From Candidatus Melainabacteria bacterium (GTDB lineage Bacteria; Cyanobacteriota; Vampirovibrionia; LMEP-6097): a stretch of DNA of 64,000 bases. The stretch lies in contig DUDT01000013.1 of assembly GCA_005110385.1 (NCBI GenBank), forward strand, positions 42,205-106,204, given 5' to 3'. Positions 61,466 through 64,000 of the stretch are shown here, piece by piece. Every line of letters starts with the position of its first letter. The stretch's first letter is position 1. The notes under the pieces were generated by a model, which saw nothing but the letters and a program-made list of their open reading frames with translations, did no database searches and was not told the origin of the DNA. The position numbers and the translations under genes are program-made.

Positions 61466-61511
61466 GGCACTGTTGCTGAACTTCAATTTCGGCGTTTTCG
61501 TGATCCTAGCT
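61466..61511 (-). repeat. 3' fragment of the hairpin repeat after murQ
   Basis: GGCACTGTTGCTGAACTTCA and ATTTCGGCGTTTTCG match the 3' end of the element on the minus strand. A few more bases (GATCC) continue weakly. The 5' half and the second arm are missing. It lies between murQ and atpG. Confidence 0.65.
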
Positions 61512-61571
61512 GATTTCCTTCAGCATTAAAAACGCAAACTCAAGATTAAATCTCCATAAACTACAATTAAG

Positions 61572-62618
61572 CTATGCTAATGCCTTTGATAAATAATTTT
61601 TATTAATCTTTAATAGCTCAGTAGCAGAATCAAAATCCAAACCCTTTTTAAGATACAGAATAGCCTGCTTCACTCTATTACGAGACAGTGTCAAAGCCTC
61701 TTCAGCTAAAGGTTTATCACAGCCTGTAATTAAACTTATTAATCTGACAGCTCTTTCCTTAAGCTTTTTATTACTGACCTTAACATCTATCATTAGATTA
61801 CCAAAAGTCTTACCAAGCTTAACCATCACCGAAGTACTTATAATATTAAGTACTATCTTCTGCGAAGTTCCAGCTTTAAGCCTAGTACTACCTGAAAGTA
61901 TCTCCGGACCAGTATCTAGAAAAATGGAATAATCTGCATATTTAATAATCTCCGCGGCACGGTTATTAGTAATCACCACAGTCTTAGCACCTTTCTCCTT
62001 TGCCGCTTTCAAAGCTCCTATAACATAAGCTGCTCCACCACTAGCTGAAATACCGATAACCACATCGAGGCACTGTTGCCTAACTCCAATTTCTGCGTTT
62101 TCGTCGTCCTCATGATCCTCATGTACTTTCAGTACACTGCGGTCATTCGTCCTCCTCAGCCTTGAACTTGCACGTTTGGCAACAGTGCCATCAAGCGACT
62201 GCTCGCGAACTCCAATTTCTGCGTTTTCGCTACTCTTTAAATTCATTTTCGCTAAAACATCAGCATAACCAGCAGCTTCATCATCTTCAGCGCCTTCTAC
62301 TGCGCACTGGATAGCTCTTTCTCCGCCAGCGATAATGGCTTTCACCAAATCAGGCTCAGTAGAAAAAGTAGGTGGACATTCGACTGCATCTAAAACACCA
62401 AGACGCCCACTAGTACCTGCTCCTACATAAATAAGTGAGCCACCCTGCCTTAAAGATTCACTAACAACTTCGATGACCATTCCGATATCTTCTTTAACAT
62501 CAGCTAGGGCTATTAAAATCTGCTGGTGATCATCTACAAAAAGCTGCACTAAATCGGAAGAACTCAACTGATCTAAATTTTCAGACAGTGGGTTTATCGA
62601 TTCTGTGATAGAAAGCAT
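61572..62618 (-). CDS. murQ: N-acetylmuramic acid 6-phosphate etherase with repeat-derived insert
   Basis: Cleaves the lactyl ether of MurNAc-6-P during cell-wall recycling; SIS fold. Start at 62618 (MLSITESINPLSENL), overlapping the oppF stop as TAATG; 348 residues. Family marks LIYVGAGTSGRLGVLDA, PPTFSTEP, GISASGGAAYVIGA and GSTRLKAGTSQKIVLN are intact. Between NLKSS and DVVIGISASG, where E. coli MurQ has only about three residues, there are about 55 extra residues encoded by a full hairpin repeat and a fragment, in frame and without a stop. Without them the length is about 293, normal for MurQ. Confidence 0.93.
   Translation of the reverse strand: MLSITESINPLSENLDQLSSSDLVQLFVDDHQQILIALADVKEDIGMVIEVVSESLRQGGSLIYVGAGTSGRLGVLDAVECPPTFSTEPDLVKAIIAGGERAIQCAVEGAEDDEAAGYADVLAKMNLKSSENAEIGVREQSLDGTVAKRASSRLRRTNDRSVLKVHEDHEDDENAEIGVRQQCLDVVIGISASGGAAYVIGALKAAKEKGAKTVVITNNRAAEIIKYADYSIFLDTGPEILSGSTRLKAGTSQKIVLNIISTSVMVKLGKTFGNLMIDVKVSNKKLKERAVRLISLITGCDKPLAEEALTLSRNRVKQAILYLKKGLDFDSATELLKINKNYLSKALA
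62069..62189 (-). repeat. Full hairpin repeat, copy C, inside murQ
   Basis: 121 bases with perfect 12-base arms GGCACTGTTGCC and GGCAACAGTGCC. On the minus strand it reads with murQ: GTVAKRASSRLRRTND, then RSVLKVHEDHEDDENAEIGV. Internal hairpin TGTACTGAAAGTACA differs from copies A and B (TGCAC-GTGCA) by paired changes. Confidence 0.92.
62196..62229 (-). repeat. 3' fragment of the hairpin repeat inside murQ
   Basis: On the minus strand CGAAAACGCAGAAATTGGAG then TTCGCGAGCAGTC matches the 3' end of the element and encodes ENAEIGVREQS in murQ. It lies 6 bases before full copy C in reading direction, the same fragment-then-full order as at 53433-53589. Confidence 0.8.
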
Positions 62619-63679
62619 TATTGAAAATTCTCCTGATAAAGCAAGCACGAAACTTGATGATTTTGCTCAATAAGTCCGGATTCTCTATCGTCAAAAACAG
62701 CATCATTATGAAGCAAGGATACTGAAATAGGTTTCAGCAACAATGGCGTATTAAGCTCACAAGCCTCAAAACACTCAGGACATCTGGTACGAAAAGCACA
62801 ACCACTAGGTATTTTACTTGCACTAGGTATTTCACCATACAAAAAAGTACGCTCTCTATCACGCTTCGTCGGGTCTGGGACTGGAGCTGAACTTAAAAGA
62901 GCTTTAGTATAAGGGTGCAAAGGATTCTTAAATAAATCATCTTTAAGTGCTATCTCTACTATTTCCCCCAGATACATAACAGCCACTCTATCAGCAATAA
63001 ACTTAGCTACCGCTAAATCATGAGTAATAAAAAGAAAACTAATACCCAATTCTCGCTTAAGTTTTAACATTAAATTTAATATAGTCCACTGAATCGATAC
63101 ATCCAAGGCGCTCACGGCTTCGTCAGCAATAATCAACTTAGGATTGCAAGCTATCGCCCTAGCGATACAGACTCGCTGATTTTGTCCACCTGAACACTGA
63201 TGTGGATATTTAGAAGCTAATTCAGCATCAAGTTCCACAAGCTGCATAAGCTCAAATACTCTTTCTTTAACATTCTTTTCTTTATTTATCCGAAGAGGCT
63301 CTGCGATACTATCATAAATCTTAAAGCGTGGGTCTAAGCTACTAAAAGGGTTTTGGAAAATCATCTGTAAACTTTTCCTTCTATCTAAAAGCTTAAATCC
63401 TTGAAGATGTAAGAAATCTTCACCTTCAAAATTAATCTCGCCCGAATCCGGCTCTGTGAGACGCGTTATAAGCCTTGCTAAAGTAGATTTACCACAGCCA
63501 GACTCACCCACTAAAACAAGTATTTCCCCTTTATCAATAGATAAATCCACAGCTCTCACAACTTTAAGCAACTCTTTAGTTCCAAGACCCCACACCCCAT
63601 CTTTTGAGATGGGGAAAGATTTGGATAAATTTTTAACCTCTAATAAAGCCACTATTTTAAGAACATAACACATTTTCAA
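62618..63679 (-). CDS. oppF: Oligopeptide/dipeptide ABC transporter ATPase (OppF/DppF)
   Basis: 353-residue ATPase of a peptide importer. Walker A GESGCGKST, signature CSGGQNQRVCIARAIA, Walker B LIIADEAVSALDV and switch His in FITHDL. The C-terminal oligopeptide domain has LHPYTKALLSSAPVPDP and the cysteine cluster CAFRTRCPECFEAC. Homologs start near LLEVKNLSKSF, so the GTG at 63652 (VALLEVKNL) is as likely as the ATG at 63679. It overlaps murQ (TAATG), linking muropeptide or peptide uptake with wall recycling. Confidence 0.92.
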   Translation of the reverse strand: MKMCYVLKIVALLEVKNLSKSFPISKDGVWGLGTKELLKVVRAVDLSIDKGEILVLVGESGCGKSTLARLITRLTEPDSGEINFEGEDFLHLQGFKLLDRRKSLQMIFQNPFSSLDPRFKIYDSIAEPLRINKEKNVKERVFELMQLVELDAELASKYPHQCSGGQNQRVCIARAIACNPKLIIADEAVSALDVSIQWTILNLMLKLKRELGISFLFITHDLAVAKFIADRVAVMYLGEIVEIALKDDLFKNPLHPYTKALLSSAPVPDPTKRDRERTFLYGEIPSASKIPSGCAFRTRCPECFEACELNTPLLLKPISVSLLHNDAVFDDRESGLIEQNHQVSCLLYQENFQ

Positions 63680-63746
63680 AACTGCCCCCCTTAATTTCTC
63701 CTACAAGGCAAGCCTAAATCCCTGAGAGCGAAGCATTCCCCCCATT

Positions 63747-63998
63747 TCAAATCAAATTTTTCATAAGAAGAGTAGCCTTATCTATGACTAGGTTGTGAAA
63801 ATAGGCATAGATATAGAGTATATGTTCTAGCATATGAATTCTTTTAGTAGTACACCAAGTACGCCTACTTAGCCTTTTAACATTGTCCCTGATCATGGCA
63901 CAGCTATGATTTAGAGCGAAAAGGGGATCTCTACCAGAAGCTTTAAGTTCACCCTGACCTACTATACAACCTCTTTTTCCCTTAAACGCTAGATGTTT
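63747..63998 (-). CDS. C-terminal end of a transposase-like protein (partial)
   Basis: A frame open from the window edge to a TGA reads KHLAFKGKRGCIVGQGELKA, then LFALNHSCAMIRDNVKRLSR and RTWCTTKRIHMLEHILYIYA ending YFHNLVIDK. The NH...RD...RL.RRTW.TTK....L..H..IY pattern resembles the C terminus of insertion-sequence DDE transposases, but I cannot name the family. The 5' part lies beyond the window. The ~70 bases between it and oppF hold nothing recognisable. Confidence 0.45.
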   Translation of the reverse strand, partial: KHLAFKGKRGCIVGQGELKASGRDPLFALNHSCAMIRDNVKRLSRRTWCTTKRIHMLEHILYIYAYFHNLVIDKATLLMKNLI

Positions 63999-64000
63999 AT

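Overview
This window is AT-rich, gene-dense bacterial chromosome with genes on both strands. Lipid A and Kdo genes (waaA, lpxK) and a predicted outer-membrane barrel show a Gram-negative envelope. Menaquinone is made by the futalosine route (mqnC, mqnD), alongside a NADH dehydrogenase M subunit, a fumarate reductase/succinate dehydrogenase flavoprotein, an F-type ATPase gamma subunit and a CydA-like membrane protein fused to cytochrome c. A small glycine-tailed RRM protein and a Ski2-like helicase with a cysteine cluster are common in Cyanobacteria and their relatives. My best guess is a non-photosynthetic cyanobacterial relative (Melainabacteria/Vampirovibrionia type), at low to moderate confidence. 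No rRNA gene or other taxonomic marker is present.

Layout. 1-1.1 kb: fructose-bisphosphate aldolase. 1.2-4.3 kb: an accessory patch of small membrane-protein genes, low-complexity peptide genes, decayed duplicates, a strong terminator and a DUF2442 pseudogene. 4.3-10.7 kb: SDR, sdhA, hisA, ribF overlapping an antisense tRNA-Glu, an isolated rplC and a solute-binding lipoprotein. 10.8-17.1 kb: a compact type IV secretion-like locus with a VirB3/VirB4-like ATPase, VirB2-, VirB8- and VirB6-like membrane proteins and a histidine-kinase-like protein. 17-31.8 kb: thrC, mqnC, a PstS/LivJ-like fusion lipoprotein, sbcDC, the cytochrome pair, D-lactate dehydrogenase and the RRM gene. 32-40 kb: tRNA-Phe, nuoM, mqnD, rplJL, metG-waaA-lpxK. 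40-51.6 kb: Nudix hydrolase, PLP decarboxylase, sulfatase, a class I amidotransferase-like hydrolase, fused gcvP, outer-membrane protein and a DEAD-box helicase. 51.6-64 kb: a TPP riboswitch with a COG0011 protein, M48 peptidase, ribH, miaB, Ski2-like helicase, deoA/pdp, atpG, murQ, oppF and the tail of a transposase-like gene.

The most striking feature is a dispersed hairpin repeat of about 120 bp, present as three full copies, one short derivative and five fragments. Its core is strongly conserved. Its terminal arms and an internal hairpin differ between copies but stay self-complementary. All three full copies are open in the same reading frame and would encode a similar basic-then-acidic peptide. 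One copy, with a fragment beside it, sits in frame inside murQ and adds about 55 residues. Other copies supply the stop codon of the cytochrome gene, abut the miaB stop and rewrite the 5' end of ribH. This behaviour resembles Rickettsia palindromic elements, although the sequence is different. A second theme is a recurrent extended -10 promoter motif (TGNTAAAAT and variants) close upstream of many starts.
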